Shown piece by piece: positions 52,975-64,000 of a stretch of 64,000 bases of DNA. Each line of letters opens with the position of its first letter. Positions within the stretch are counted from its first letter, which is position 1. The DNA comes from Siphonodentalium dalli (taxonomy: Eukaryota > Mollusca > Scaphopoda > Gadilida > Siphonodentaliidae): the NCBI GenBank assembly GCA_032622095.1, contig CP136069.1, forward strand, positions 128,693,123-128,757,122, given 5' to 3'. A program made the translations under genes and the position numbers. A model generated the notes under the pieces. The model made no database searches and was not told where the DNA came from. It saw only the letters and a program-made list of their open reading frames with translations.

Positions 52975-53220
52975 ACCCTTTCCATACTAAATGGATTATC
53001 CCATCCAGATATAAATGTATACATCAGGGAATTATATTGTCAATTTTGAGGGATGTTCGATGTTCAGAAAATAAAAGCAGACAACAGATAATAAAGTGCA
53101 GAAAGATGCCTATTCTTTGTGGCAAAATGTTAAGATAATAAGTTCTGATAAGAACTTGACATCTGAACATTTCTTAAGGGATAACTACTCATCAATGAGT
53201 ATTTAGTATAGGAAGATTTA
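52975..53220. mobile_element. TTAA-type MITE, family 1
   Basis: TTTTAACCCTTTCCATACTA at the left; AGTATTTAGTATAGGAAG then TTTAA at the right. The shared loop text AAATGTTAAGATAATAAG is present. Confidence 0.75.
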
Positions 53221-53231
53221 ATGACCTATGT

Positions 53232-53296
53232 TGACAAATGGCATCAATATTCGAACCAAAGACAACATTCAATTCACATCAACGAGACAATATCTG
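53232..53296. repeat. 65-bp direct duplicate (copy 1)
   Basis: TGACAAATGGCATCAATATT through GAGACAATATCTG is repeated apparently unchanged at 53890-53954. This copy touches the right end of the MITE at 52975. A CC(T/A)GGGTAA(C/T)-type short repeat follows (53297-53390). Confidence 0.85.
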
Positions 53297-53566
53297 CCAA
53301 ACCTGGGTAACACAATACCTGTCTCAGCTACCCAACCTGAGTAACAAAGTACCAGTTTTGCAAACCTAGGTAATTCAGTACCCAAAACCACAGAATAACG
53401 ACCAATTCAGCAAAATTAGGCCAAGGTTGCTTTGTTTCACCAGCCAGTATTATATTGGTCGAATTTAGGTAATGGCAAAAACGAATTGGCATTCATTTTT
53501 GAGCAGTGTTTAGATGAATCTGTTGTGCTTTTATGTTTGAGGCTGGAAATAGTGTGTCTGATATTG

Positions 53567-54030
53567 CAAGATGAAGTCCCCAGAGGGTGAATTTAGTAAT
53601 GTTATCCTGCACGGCTTGCTGGCATCACCAAATTCACCCTCTGGGAACATCATTCTGCCTAGGCCTCAACTGCTATGGGAGACCTAGGATCAGATTTAAG
53701 TTCCCCAGTTGAAGTTGGTGATATTCACCCATTAGTCACCTCGACTGTGCATTTTATCTTCTGCAAATTTGGGGATATAGAAACTGAACAGAACAGAAAA
53801 AGTAACAAAAACAATGTTAATTTGAGACTATAGATATTTCCCAGAAGATGAGGTCTAAGCAGAATGAGGTCCCCAGAGGGTGAATTTGGTGACAAATGGC
53901 ATCAATATTCGAACCAAAGACAACATTCAATTCACATCAACGAGACAATATCTGTGTGGAATAGCATCCACTGTGTGGAATAGCATCACTAAATTCAACC
54001 TCTGTTGGACCTCATTATGCAAATGTCAGA
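53567..54030. repeat. Pair of GCAGAATGAGGT-type palindromes, second with an inserted loop
   Basis: First: CAAGATGAAGTCCCCAGAGG / CCTCTGGGAACATCATTCTG at 53567-53660. Second: GCAGAATGAGGTCCCCAGAG from 53860 to about 54026. Its loop holds the 65-bp duplicate (53890-53954) and a short doubled GTGTGGAATAGCATC. The spacer matches that at 36660-36840. Confidence 0.75.
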
Positions 54031-54670
54031 CGCACCATTTCCAGGCTTGTTTATGCTGTGTTGGTCCATTGCAAAGGCAAAATCTGTTGTCAATGTTGCA
54101 CAGTTCTAATTAGAATACAGAATAAGCTACACGTCACAGAGTCTAAAGGAAATAGTGGGGATTTCCATCACCTCTAGTATTAGGTCAGTATCAGACATTC
54201 ACAACATTTAACGGCACATCGATGAAGGCAATCAGGTGATTGTCGGAATTCCTATACAGCGGCAGTTGATTCGCCACATAGTTAAAAATAGTGCAATAAA
54301 TTTGCTGTCACATTAAATAATTTATTATAATTTCACACTGTTCACAAAATTAGAGATTACAACAACTAATTAAATGCTAAACGCGTCAATGAAGAGTCCA
54401 GAATTGTTCTATACAACCGTTATACATGCACATAGTAAGGAGAATATAATTAGATATTTCCAAGTATTTCAACACTTAATACCAGTTTTAAAAATGAAAC
54501 CGAAAGGAGATATCTGTCCATCATAACACTATTTGTGCAGTGTGACATCATACTGCTATTTAAAGTGGTAGTGAGGTGATTGTTATTGAAGTGCTTTAGA
54601 CTCTGAAGTGTGGAGCTTGTTCCAGAAGTCTAATTTTAAATAGTAGGTGTGTTGCAGAGCAGAGATTACA
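54031..54670. other. Non-coding stretch
   Basis: No exon or repeat family identified. Confidence 0.4.
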
Positions 54671-54676
54671 ATTGTA

Positions 54677-54889
54677 CAGTAATGCTCTAAGTAATCGACT
54701 TCTTAACCACAGCAGAATTATGGGTAACTTTTCAGGATTTAGTCGGAAATATGGCTTGTTGCCATTCATTGGAAAGCTCTCCCCGAGAGCTTTCCGATGA
54801 ATGCCAACAATCCATATTTCCGACTAAATCCTGAAAAGTTACCCATGATTATGCTGTGGTTAAGAGGTCGATTACTTAGGGCATTACTG
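54677..54889. mobile_element. TA-flanked palindromic MITE (mariner-like)
   Basis: CAGTAATGCTCTAAGTAATC / GATTACTTAGGGCATTACTG with TA on both sides. Full hairpin, same family as 37042. Confidence 0.85.
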
Positions 54890-55161
54890 TAGGTGATAAT
54901 TGGAATATATATCCACTGTGTACTTGTGTCTGCATTATGTCCGCTTATACTACATGCTTATTATACTTGTAGAACTGAATGGGAGAATCCTTTCAGTAAA
55001 GTAAGGGCACCTGAGTTGAAATAAAGAGGAACCTTTGGCTATTCATGTTATAGCCACCTAGCCATACGTATAATATGTCTCTCAATAATTTATCTCTAGT
55101 AAATATATCAAGTATGCTTGTATCTGTTCTACATTCTCCCACATGAGGCCACATCCACATA

Positions 55162-55363
55162 CAATAATGCTCTAAGTAATCGACTTCTTAACCACAGCAG
55201 AATTATGGGTAACTTTTCAGGATTTAGTCGGAAATATGGCTTGTTGCCATTCATCGGAAAACTCTCCCCGATGAATGGCAACAAGCCATATTTCCGACTA
55301 AATCCTGAAAAGTTACCCATAATTCTGCTGTGGTTAGGGAGTCGATTAATTAGGGCATCACGG
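55162..55363. mobile_element. TA-flanked palindromic MITE (mariner-like)
   Basis: CAATAATGCTCTAAGTAATC at the left; the right end ATTAGGGCATCACGG is slightly eroded. TA on both sides. Long open frames on both strands here are just the palindrome read twice. Confidence 0.8.
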
Positions 55364-55573
55364 TACCCATCACAGGGTTGCAAATCCCTAGCTAAAATCT
55401 GTTTTTAGCTGTGCATAATTGATTCATAGGGACTGCATTGTGATTTGGTGCTAAACTGCATATGGAACGCCACTCTCCATCAGCAGAGGAGCCTGAATTT
55501 ACAACTGACAATTTACAACCTTTCCAACTGGTATCTCAAGCTTTCCAACCTGTTGGAAATTCCAACTCAACAC

Positions 55574-55592
55574 ACCCCCCCCCCCCCCCCCC
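55574..55592. repeat. Poly-C tract
   Basis: A run of about 18 C after ACTCAACACA. The surrounding 55364-56060 is otherwise non-coding, with ATGGAA-type short echoes of the array that follows at 56443. Confidence 0.8.
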
Positions 55593-56062
55593 AAGATTGG
55601 ATATTTTTCAACTGATGGCAATTTCAGTCCAAAACTTTGACAGAAAATGGGCAACTTTTGATTTCAAAACAACAAATTTCACACTAAATACTTGTTGGAA
55701 AGTCAGATAATTAGCTGCTATCAGAACATTTTGAACCTATTTTTGGTGTGAAATTTCTAACGGATCTTGGTGAGTGACATCAAACCCCATGTTGCCACAT
55801 CTCGGTAAATTACATTAATTTCTTCCTCAGAAGGGATGCAAATGGAAGCCCACTTTCTATTCCATCCAGCATGTGTTTAAATGGAAATTCGCTTTCTTCT
55901 CTTGATTGCCGAAAAAAGCATGGTTCCATGAGAGGTGCAATAGGGTTCCGCATTCTGTCGGGCGATAAGTTCACATCAAACTCCATTCTCTGTCTGCTGA
56001 TGTGTGAAAATGTTTCCTTTTTCAGACTCATGTTGGTTGCAAATGGAACCTCGATTCATTAA

Positions 56063-56317
56063 CCCTTTCATGACTGTAGCTGCACCAGTGCAGCATTAAA
56101 GTTCCTGTGCCAGTGCATTCTCTTATATATGTGAGTCTCCCATAGGGAGCCTCGCATATATAAGAGAATGCACTGGCTTACAAGTTCAAGGTAAATATTG
56201 TTAGGCCAATGCATTCTCTAATATAATTGAGGCTCCCTGTGGGAGACTCACATACATAAGAGAATGCATTGGCACAGAGTTTTCGCAAACTTTCAAAAAT
56301 CTTCAGTCATGGAAAGA
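56063..56317. mobile_element. TTAA-type MITE, family 2 (complete)
   Basis: TTAA 56059-56062 and 56318-56321. CCCTTTCATGACTGTAGCTG left, CTTCAGTCATGGAAAGA right. Two inner hairpins on CAGTGCATTCTCTTATATAT. It is the best-preserved copy in the window. Confidence 0.85.
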
Positions 56318-56442
56318 TTAATGATGCATGCAAATGGGACTCCACTTTCGGCCTCAAATGAGGCATGCGAACAAAACTTTCTTCCTCGTGATTGGTGCAA
56401 ATAGGAATTCCGAATTCTGTCAGATGATTAATGCAAATTGAA

Positions 56443-56978
56443 CTTTCTGACTCATAATGGGTGTAAATGGAGTACTTTCTGACTCATAATGGGTGTAAAT
56501 GGAGTACTTTCTCGCTCATAATGGGTGTAAATGGAGTACTTTCTGACTCATAATGGGTGTAAATGGAGTACTTTCTGACTCATAATGGGTGTAAATGGAG
56601 TACTTTCTCGCTCATAATGGGTGTAAATGGAGTACTTTCTGACTCATAATGGGTGTAAATGGAGTACTTTCTGACTCATAATGGGTGTGAATGGAGTACT
56701 TTCATACTCATAATGGGTGTAAATGGAATACTTTCTTACTCATAATGGGTGTAAATGGATTACTTTCTGACTCATAATGGGTGTAAATGGAGTACATTCT
56801 CACTCATAATGGGTGTAAATGGAGTACATTCTCACTCATAATGGGTGTAAATGGAGTACTTACTGACTCATAATGGGTGTAAATGGGGTACTTTCTGACT
56901 CATAATGGGTGTAAATTGAGTACTTTCTTACTCATAATGGGTGTAAATGGAGTACATTCTCACTCATAATGGGTGCAG
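56443..56978. repeat. 32-bp minisatellite, about 16-17 copies
   Basis: The unit reads CTTTCTGACTCATAATGGGT then GTAAATGGAGTA. Variation is concentrated at CTGACT/CTCGCT/CTCACT/CTTACT. Units are adjacent with no spacers. Confidence 0.9.
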
Positions 56979-57013
56979 CTGGTTCTCAGATTTTTGCCAG
57001 AATAGTGCAAATG

Positions 57014-57120
57014 GAACCAGGGCCCAAGCTAGGGGTTGAAAACAGGGAGAAGTGTCTTCTCCCTCTGGAGATTTTAGGGAGACTTCAGCCCAAAATAGGG
57101 AGAAGTGGAGAGACTTAATA
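57014..57120. mobile_element. Truncated relative of the 17449 hAT-like element
   Basis: CAGGGCCCAAGCTAGGGGTT with the following AGGGAGAAGTG...CTCCCTCTGGAGATTTTAGG matches the right end of 17449-18585 in reverse. No partner end was found downstream. Confidence 0.65.
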
Positions 57121-57650
57121 AAAACATAAACACTTGTTAATTTTCAAATATCGATTTATTTATAACATCAATAACAAGATTAAATAACAACATGCATGGT
57201 TACCAAAAATAAAATATAGCACAAGTAGAGTACCTGTATAGATAGATAACATGAACTTGTATTAAATTTATAACTTTAATTTAAAAATTTAAAAATGTTG
57301 ACTTTTAATATCTGAAGAAATTAATTGTTATTATAAATTTGAAATTTTTGGAAATAGATTTTGGTCACTGCTGTAATGTGGGTGTCCGTCAAGAATCAGA
57401 TCCCTAAAGATATATAAAACAATAAGGACTAATCAAGGAGTTGTAAAAGCTTGTAATATTAATGAATACCAACGTCAATGGTATGATTATGGAACTCCGA
57501 TTTCCTGTTCTATGAGGGACGCATATCGGATCTCTTTTCAAGATGATTACTGAGACGTTACCTCTGCTTTTTCCCCAAATACGAGCAGGGATGGAAACTC
57601 AATATCCATTATCATGGGTGGGGGGCAGGGGCAAATGTAACTCTGCTTTC
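57121..57650. other. Non-coding stretch
   Basis: AT-rich, no gene. Some may be the interior of the truncated element. Confidence 0.35.
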
Positions 57651-57654
57651 TGTC

Positions 57655-58235
57655 CAATGAATGGTGCAAATAGTTCTCCACTTTCTGACTTATGGAGGGT
57701 GTAGATATTTATCCACTTTCTGACTTATGGTGGCCCACCATAAGTCAGAAAGTGCACCCACCATTGGTGGGTGCAAATAGTACTCCACTTTCTTACTTTT
57801 GATGGGTGTAAAATAGTTATCCACTTTCTGACTTATGGAGGGTGTAGATATTTATCCACTTTCTGACTTGTGATGGGTGTAGATACATGTAGTACTCCAC
57901 TCTCAGACTTATGATGGGTGGAAATAGTTATCCACTTTTTGACTTATGGTTGGTGCAAATAGTACTCCATTTTCTTACTTATGATGGGTGCAAACACTGC
58001 AAAATAGTTATCCACTTTCTGACCCGCGGTGGGTGTAGATGCGTGTAGTACTCCATTTTCTGACTTATGGTGGGTGCAAATAGTTATCCACATTCTGACT
58101 TATGGTGGGTGTAGATATTTATCCACTTTCTGACTTATGATAGGTGCAAGTAGTACTCCTCTATCTTACTTGGGGTGGGTGTAAATACATGTAGTACTCC
58201 ATTTTACTGACTTATGGTGGGTGTAGATAGTTATC
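57655..58235. repeat. Irregular ~34-60-bp tandem array related to the 56443 array
   Basis: TTATCCACTTTCTGACTTAT followed by GGTGGGTGTAGATA and AGTACTCCA variants repeats about 14 times with variable length. CTTTCTGACT and GGGTGTA link it to the 32-bp unit. A short inverted piece (CCACCATAAGTCAGAAAGTG) lies at about 57735. Confidence 0.8.
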
Positions 58236-58567
58236 AGTTATCAAACTCGATGCATGCATGTTCATGCCACTTTGTCCCTGTATAAATACCATATTATTTT
58301 GTGAAAGAAAAAATAGTTGAAAGAGTATTATTCACGGTAGTCAGACTATGCATCTACATCTACAATACACAGTCGCGTGTTATTTTTTCAAATCCCGTTT
58401 GATATCGCACGCGAGGAATGTTTACGTGGAATATGACATTGGGAGTAAAGTAGAAAGGATTTATTTACAACAAACATAGTATGCATAAGTGCCTAAACAA
58501 ACAAGCGCAAGACAGCCACGAGTGCACATCGTTGTTTGCGTCCTCGAGTATATACAGGACAAATTAA

Positions 58568-59052
58568 AGGCTCACTTAATTTTCGAAATGTCGATTATTT
58601 TTGTATAGTGCCTATACATACGGTTTTAATAACAATAGATGCCATAGAATATGATTACAATACTATAATTCATCACCATTTGGAACGTCTGTCTCTCAGA
58701 ATTTCAGGTGTCAATGGAGTAATAGAAATTAGCTGAAACCATAAAACCATTCCCCCCGGTATTGCTCCCAGAATGCAACATAATTCAAACTTGTGTTTAT
58801 TTTCAATGGAAGGGGAATAACTCTATATAAAAATATATAGAGTTACCCCCCTTCAATTGTAAATAGTATCGTTTGTGCAGAAACTTAAGCACAGCACACG
58901 CATTGGTTTCTCAACAAAAACGTGTGCTCACTGTTTATTACATCCGGAATAAGTTGAAAATATAATGTTTTGGAGATTCCTCTTTCAAATGGTACATAAT
59001 ATGGCATATATTTTATATAATGTGATCTGGGGGTTCGAAATTAAGTGAGCCT
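58568..59052. mobile_element. AGGCTCACTTAA-ended MITE, 485 bp
   Basis: AGGCTCACTTAATTTTCGAA after TTAA (58564-58567), and its complement ending AAGTGAGCCT at 59052. The right TTAA is decayed to ATAA. It contains the hairpin GAATAACTCTATATAAAAAT, also found at 1450-1500 next to similar text. Confidence 0.65.
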
Positions 59053-59808
59053 ATAAAGACAGACCGACAAACGTGTCCCAGATCCAGCTTACATTATAAA
59101 TAGTATAATGTACCATTGAGAAAAGGACGCTCTAATATCTCCCTCGTGTATAATTCAAACTACTCAAATGTTTTCTAGATGTGAACCCTGAGAAAAAATG
59201 TTTGTCACTATGACAAACTTCTGTCAGTAAAACGTTTGTACACAGAACGACTAAGACAGAAAGTTAGTCAGTGTGACCATATGATGGTGTGATAAGTCTT
59301 AACGAATAAGATCAAAATTACATTAGGATTGAGTCATAATGATTAACTTATCTTGGTCACAGTTTTCCATTTTTCGTGGTACCTTCGCGTAGTGAGTTAT
59401 TTGGTCTCCATAGATGAACAAAAACACCCACTTCTCTATTTATATTGTGAAATAGATGCAAATACCAAGTTTGGCTGAAATTCTATACCTGCCTCACAGC
59501 CTTGCATGATTTCGATTTATTTAGGTATAGGTCAGTTTTTGGACAAATAGTGAAACAACTGGAGTCCAATGAGTGGTGTGGTAAATATATTTGTTGGGGC
59601 GAATATCGAGCTTTCGTAAGACCCAAAGCAATGCCCCTACGTGCTATATTCTTTAAGATATCTGCAATTACAAATTCTGTCCCGCTGTTTTTGATTGTTT
59701 ATAAGCAAAGCCAACAGTTAAGTTGGAACATTCAATAACATATATACATACTAATACAATACAATACATACACACAAAATTATATTGTAATCCATGATGC
59801 AATTTACA
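59053..59808. other. Non-coding stretch
   Basis: The short open frame at 59502-59738 shows no known motif. Nothing supportable. Confidence 0.35.
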
Positions 59809-59812
59809 TTAA

Positions 59813-60307
59813 AGGTACGGTTGGCCTTGGCGGTGGGTATCCTGTGAAAATATTTCCACCCATCAAAAACCGCCACAAACAGAAAGAACATCAAAATGTA
59901 GACAGACTTTGTCCGTATACAAATAAGAAATATCGCATAAACAGTATGTTATTGTCATTTGTTTGACCATTGTTATGTAAACATAAGCATAAAAAGTTAC
60001 TTTTCTTGTGTTTGTTTATATTATGATGGTAAACATAAAGAGCGTTATTTGTTGCTGAATTCCTGATATGGAACTAATAAAGAGCGTTTATATCATTTGT
60101 GTGTGATTAGCCAGTGACACTGTGCTGTCTTCTGTAACACAATCAGACTCTTGCTTATGCAAAATATAGTAAGTCTTTATGATAGCATGGTGTTTACGCG
60201 ATGGTCATGGTATATATGAACGAAACTGTATGCGTTTTAATGTTTTTCTGTTTACGGTGTTTGGAATAAAATATGAATATTTTCGACAATTAAGGCCAAC
60301 CGTGCCT
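59813..60307. mobile_element. TTAA MITE A (AGGTACGGTTGGCC ends), 495 bp
   Basis: AGGTACGGTTGGCCTT and AAGGCCAACCGTGCCT are inverted ends. TTAA at 59809-59812 and 60308-60311. It contains two AAAGAGCGTT motifs (about 60037 and 60079). AGG ends with TTAA suggest a Kolobok-type MITE (inference). Confidence 0.85.
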
Positions 60308-60311
60308 TTAA

Positions 60312-60792
60312 AGGTACTCAATCCGATAAAACTCCTCTCAAATTACTATTTCAATGGCTTCGGGGGTTAAAAATATTTGATTCGAGTCGAGGAAGTCACC
60401 CATCAAAGCTCAGATTTGTTAGATATCGATTTGAGAAATCTATTATTTTGCATTATCGGGAATACTTTCTGGCCCAGAACTCAGTAAAAATTGCGTTGTT
60501 ATTATCACTTTATTTTAGAGTTATCCATCCTTGTCTGTTTGAATAGATTTTGGTGTACACATCCCGACCAGATTACGGCAGTTGAAGGCAATTATTAGTA
60601 CTCATCTCGAGTAAATAAAAAATTTCAAAAATCAATATCTAATAATTCTGAGTTTTGTTTGATGGGTTCCTCGACTCGAATCAAATATTGTTTACCCCCA
60701 AAGCCAAAGAAATAGTAATATAGGACCCTCTGATCGGATTGTTGTTGTTGGAATCTGTTGAGATGGGGACCCTCTGTTCGGATTGAGTACCT
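60312..60792. mobile_element. TTAA MITE B (AGGTACTCAATCCGA ends), 481 bp
   Basis: AGGTACTCAATCCGATAA and TTCGGATTGAGTACCT with TTAA on each side (60308-60311 shared with MITE A, 60793-60796). The arms extend about 100 bp inward (TTTGATTCGAGTCGAGGAAG against TTCCTCGACTCGAATCAAAT). A partial end duplication (GGACCCTCTGATCGGATTG) is near 60723. Confidence 0.85.
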
Positions 60793-60796
60793 TTAA

Positions 60797-61662
60797 CGTA
60801 GTATTCTTTTTAAAGATAGTTTTATAAATATGCTTACTTTTTCAAGAAGGCTCAAATATTCAATTGAGAGTAAACAATGAAAATTATTTCTGTTAGGGTT
60901 CTCCCAGTGATATTTGGGATGTGAATTTCGCGTAAATCTTGTAACTTTTGACATAGGATCATAAGTGGTATTCGTCGCAAGGATTGTTTTCACATAAAAC
61001 ACAATGTGTGTTTGCTTTTGTTTGCCGTGTACGTTCTCGGGTGTATTTAAGAAATGAATGTAGTGGGTTGGTGGGTGTGTTATTGTGGGATACGGTGCCG
61101 TGGCGGTTAGGCCACATTGTGTGAATCGCGAAGAGGTTCTCACTAAGTGTTCCCTATATAACGACCACAGCTCCCTATCCCTCAATAACACACACTACAT
61201 TCATTTCTTATATTTAGAAATCTTTTTGATGATTTATTACCATAAAAAATCTTGAGTGTATTGTTATTTATTTTCAGAAAATCAGCTCATGTGCACATTA
61301 ATTAAGTTAGCACAATAGATGAACTTTGAAAAGCACGCCCAATTATTTTGCTGATCGCTTTTAGTGATTAGGTCATATTATGTAAACAAATTGTGACATC
61401 GTGTTCGTGTTATACGGTCTGTGTGTTATTGGGATATGAAACAGGTGACCCAAATTGGCAGATGACCAATCACCGAACAGGATTTAGTGTTTCACAGACG
61501 GGGTTTAGTAACTATTTTGCAATTCTAATAAATTTCAAAATTATTTTAATCCAAAGCTATGTAGATAGTATAGCATATAAACAGGCACTGTAAAACTAAT
61601 AAAATTATTTCTATAGTAACCGTAAGCTCCTCCCACTAAGTGATATGTGTGGGGAATATTCA
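60797..61662. other. Non-coding stretch
   Basis: An open frame on the minus strand (60793-61191) has no recognisable domain and no splice support. I see nothing else. Confidence 0.35.
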
Positions 61663-61666
61663 TTAA

Positions 61667-62034
61667 AGTGATGTGAAACACTCAGGTATCGTGATCAAAT
61701 AGAAATGGAGAATAATCTTGTTCAAAGTAGTAATTTTTACAAATAGTATATCCAAATTGACAACACACATCGTCATTCTTATATATTAATTAAATGCAGT
61801 GACACTCGATGGCGAAATCGTTTTCGTTAGTTTATCGCCCATAGATGCGTCCCGAATCGAGTAGTAAATATCTACAATTGAGCGTAGTTCTGACGATGTT
61901 TTTTATGAAGTGGTACAGTCGATTTGCTTCAAATTTTCGGCGATGTTAGTAGAATGTTACATTCCTCCAGTTGACATAGCGCCTGAATTCTAACTTATCA
62001 GTTTCACGCACCCGAACAAGTACATAATATGTCC
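61667..62034. mobile_element. TTAA-type MITE, family 3, reverse orientation
   Basis: TTAA 61663-61666, AGTGATGTGAAACACTC; right ACAAGTACATAATATGTCC and TTAA 62035-62038. The best-preserved uninterrupted copy (368 bp). Confidence 0.85.
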
Positions 62035-62038
62035 TTAA

Positions 62039-62886
62039 TGTTGTTGTCAGATTGCATGGGATTACATAGTTAGTCCAAGCTGGTGTAAGTCATATATCTC
62101 TAAAGTATCACACTCAATGTAATATGATTCCATGCATGGCTGAAAAGTTGTATACTCTATTTGGAAATTCAATCTGACGTTAATTATTCCAGACTGTATA
62201 TCTCAGTTACTGCATACAGCAGATGCGCATCCACTTCCAAATACAGAACATTGGTTACATGCAGTCCTGCGCTGTCTTGATCCCTGAAAACCAGAACAGT
62301 AAATCTACAAAGCTAATGATTTCAGCTACATTGTAATCCGACCATGCAGTCACGTGTATATATATCCTACTTAGGCTGCGTATAATATACAGCTCTATTA
62401 TATATAAGCCCCCCCCCCCCTTTTATTGTACTTCATGTCTGTTCATGATCTGTACGGGTGTGATGCTTTGTTGATATATATGCATATATGCCGATCACAA
62501 CGCTTGGTATTACTCTTTCAAACTAAAGGACTAACCTGTGTCAAATATAGGGCATGTATGTTATCTATATATTTCGTTATCCGATTCGATGAATAGCACT
62601 TGCAATCATTGTCCATTTGTATTATCAATTTAAATACCTGTATAATATGAAGTGCATGCTGTGTACAGTGATCGAACAATAAGCTGCGTTCCAAGAAAAC
62701 AAACTGAATGTACGATTGTGTATACGTTCATTATTCATTTGCGAATTAAAAGTACAGGTGTTCTTGCATTATCCGGCCATTCTGCGTTCTTTACGTAAAC
62801 TTATGCGATTTAATTAAAGAAGTGCATTTTCGCTATTACTGGAGCTCGGGTGCTTTAATAGTCAAGCCAACTCGTCAATCAACGCG
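62039..62886. other. Non-coding stretch, possible promoter/5' UTR side of the next exon
   Basis: Poly-C at 62409-62420 and some TATATA text. The last about 130 bases before 62887 are less AT-biased and could be 5' UTR. No core promoter element can be assigned. Confidence 0.3.
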
Positions 62887-62924
62887 ATGTGGGATACAGA
62901 ATATTGTATGGAAGATTTTAAGAG
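62887..62924 (+). CDS. Possible first coding exon of a second gene
   Basis: ATG at 62887 opens MWDTEYCMEDFK and the exon ends AAGAG/GTAAGT, a near-consensus donor, in phase 2. No matching acceptor exon follows before the window ends. Product unknown. Confidence 0.35.
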
Positions 62925-62930
62925 GTAAGT

Positions 62931-63607
62931 ACCAGTCACTTATTGGATATGTAAGCATACACTATTAGAACAAATGTGTATAAATTCTACACAATATGTG
63001 TTACGTTTTATCTTAAACAAAATTGTGTCGGTGGAATTTTCTCAACAATGAATATGAGTGAATATAATTATGTGAGTATATTATATATAGTTAGTACATA
63101 GGATAATGTTCCAGCTACCAGCTTTAAAACACAAGTCTGTGCTGTTCAGTCTTGACACAAACACAGTGTATAACAAATTTTAAAGCTGCTGCATGCCAAA
63201 TTTTGTTCTGTGGTAGCCTTTACGAGTTTTGTGTCTCCAATAGAACACATCTCATACAATAAATATATATGATACACTCATCGCACATAGTCAACGTTGA
63301 GGAAATTCAGCCGACACAATTATGTAATGTATACATCTCTATACAATTTTGTTTAGATAAAATATAACACATAACTTATACACAATTGTTCTAAGAGTGT
63401 ATTTTATGCGTCACCAGGGACGTACGCGGGTATAGAGGCCGGTGCACCTCAGACTTCCCAAGTGTTGAAATTTCCAATCTGACACCCCCTGTGGACCTCA
63501 TTCTGCAAATGACAGAGACAATAAACTCATGCTTGGACCTATATCTTACCTCGTTCCAAATTACGTATATAGACAAAATTTGGAAGCTCAAATTTTCTAT
63601 GTCCGTG
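62931..63607. other. Putative intron, half copy of the GCAGAATGAGGT repeat near 63480
   Basis: CCCCTGTGGACCTCATTCTG and CAAATGACAGAGACA match one arm of the palindrome family. Nothing else seen. Confidence 0.4.
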
Positions 63608-63850
63608 TAACCCTTTCTTTAATAAATAGTCATTGACGAGTAGTTCCCTTATAAGAACTGTTCAGATATATAAGTTCAAGAAAACGACCATGCATTTATT
63701 ATATGAACATTTCCCACCATGCAATGAATAGGAATTATTTTGTGTTATGTTTTCGTGTGTCGGTCGTCTACTTTTTGTTATCTGAACATCCCTATATACA
63801 ATGAATAATAAACCATTCCAATGTATGACTGCATGAGTGGGAGAATCCAT
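63608..63850. mobile_element. TTAA-type MITE, family 1, eroded ends
   Basis: GTAACCCTTTCTTTAATAAA, GACGAGTAGTTCCCTTATAA, and a right side GTGGGAGAATCCATAGAAA. The target sites are lost. Confidence 0.7.
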
Positions 63851-63907
63851 AGAAATGGTCAAACAATTTTGTTTTTACATTAATCTCATATATATTTTGA
63901 AGACCTC

Positions 63908-63915
63908 TGTCTGTA

Positions 63916-63947
<32 letters not shown>

Positions 63948-63950
63948 ATT
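63908..63950. repeat. (GTCT)n microsatellite
   Basis: GTCTGTCTGTCTGTCTGTC run, imperfect at the left side. The following CTACGATTCTCGACCGATCG is typical of the start of a dispersed repeat cut off by the window. Confidence 0.85.
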
Positions 63951-64000
63951 AATACAAATCTACGATTCTCGACCGATCGGGACGAAACTTGGTACGTGCG

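Noticed and set aside
55118..55408. Mirror-image open frames on both strands
   Set aside because: Both are readings of the same palindromic mariner-like MITE.
56443..56978. Regular short repeats resembling a CRISPR array
   Set aside because: Units are adjacent with no unique spacers, and the genome is eukaryotic.
60793..61191. 132-codon minus-strand open frame
   Set aside because: No recognisable motif, AT-rich composition, and one end begins at a MITE border.

Overview
The window is AT-rich eukaryotic DNA. The supporting signs are small exons with GT-AG borders separated by kilobase introns, no operons, and very dense short DNA transposons. Several repeat families, such as those with GTCCGTCCGTC stretches or 'GAGGTCACTGGGTCAAAT' units, resemble ones I associate with molluscs and other marine lophotrochozoans. 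That placement is inference, not proof.

One protein-coding gene runs on the + strand across most of the window, from before 3.7 kb to about 51.4-52.2 kb. I could chain 18 short exons (20 to 161 nt, plus a terminal exon with a tiny coding end). Their reading phases agree at every junction except one, between 25886 and 29557. The visible part encodes roughly 480 residues of polar, probably disordered protein with acidic patches, basic patches and regularly spaced single tryptophans. I do not recognise the family. A possible first exon of a second + strand gene is at 62887-62924.

Everything else is mostly mobile DNA in introns and flanks. The largest element is 7.56 kb (5118-12677), with inverted ends and an apparent TTA duplication. 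It carries a decayed ORF that ends in a FEN/XPG-like nuclease signature followed by a CXC-like cysteine cluster, and is best explained as an Academ-type DNA transposon. Four non-autonomous elements of about 1.1-1.25 kb have hAT-like ends and 6- or 8-bp duplications (17449, 32411, 40358, 49768). A 931-bp foldback element with a 9-bp duplication (26103-27033) sits inside the terminal repeat of another element (26063-28440).

Short TTAA-targeting elements of several families are abundant, and some abut so that neighbours share one TTAA. Mariner-like TA palindromes occur four times. Minisatellites lie at 20.5-21.0, 21.57-21.85, 46.0-46.5, 56.4-57.0 and 57.65-58.2 kb. The 21.6 kb array repeats a copy of the next exon's splice acceptor. 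A GC-rich island at 45.0-46.9 kb holds degraded retroelement-like coding sequence with a 117-bp in-frame repeat. No tRNA, rRNA or CRISPR was found.
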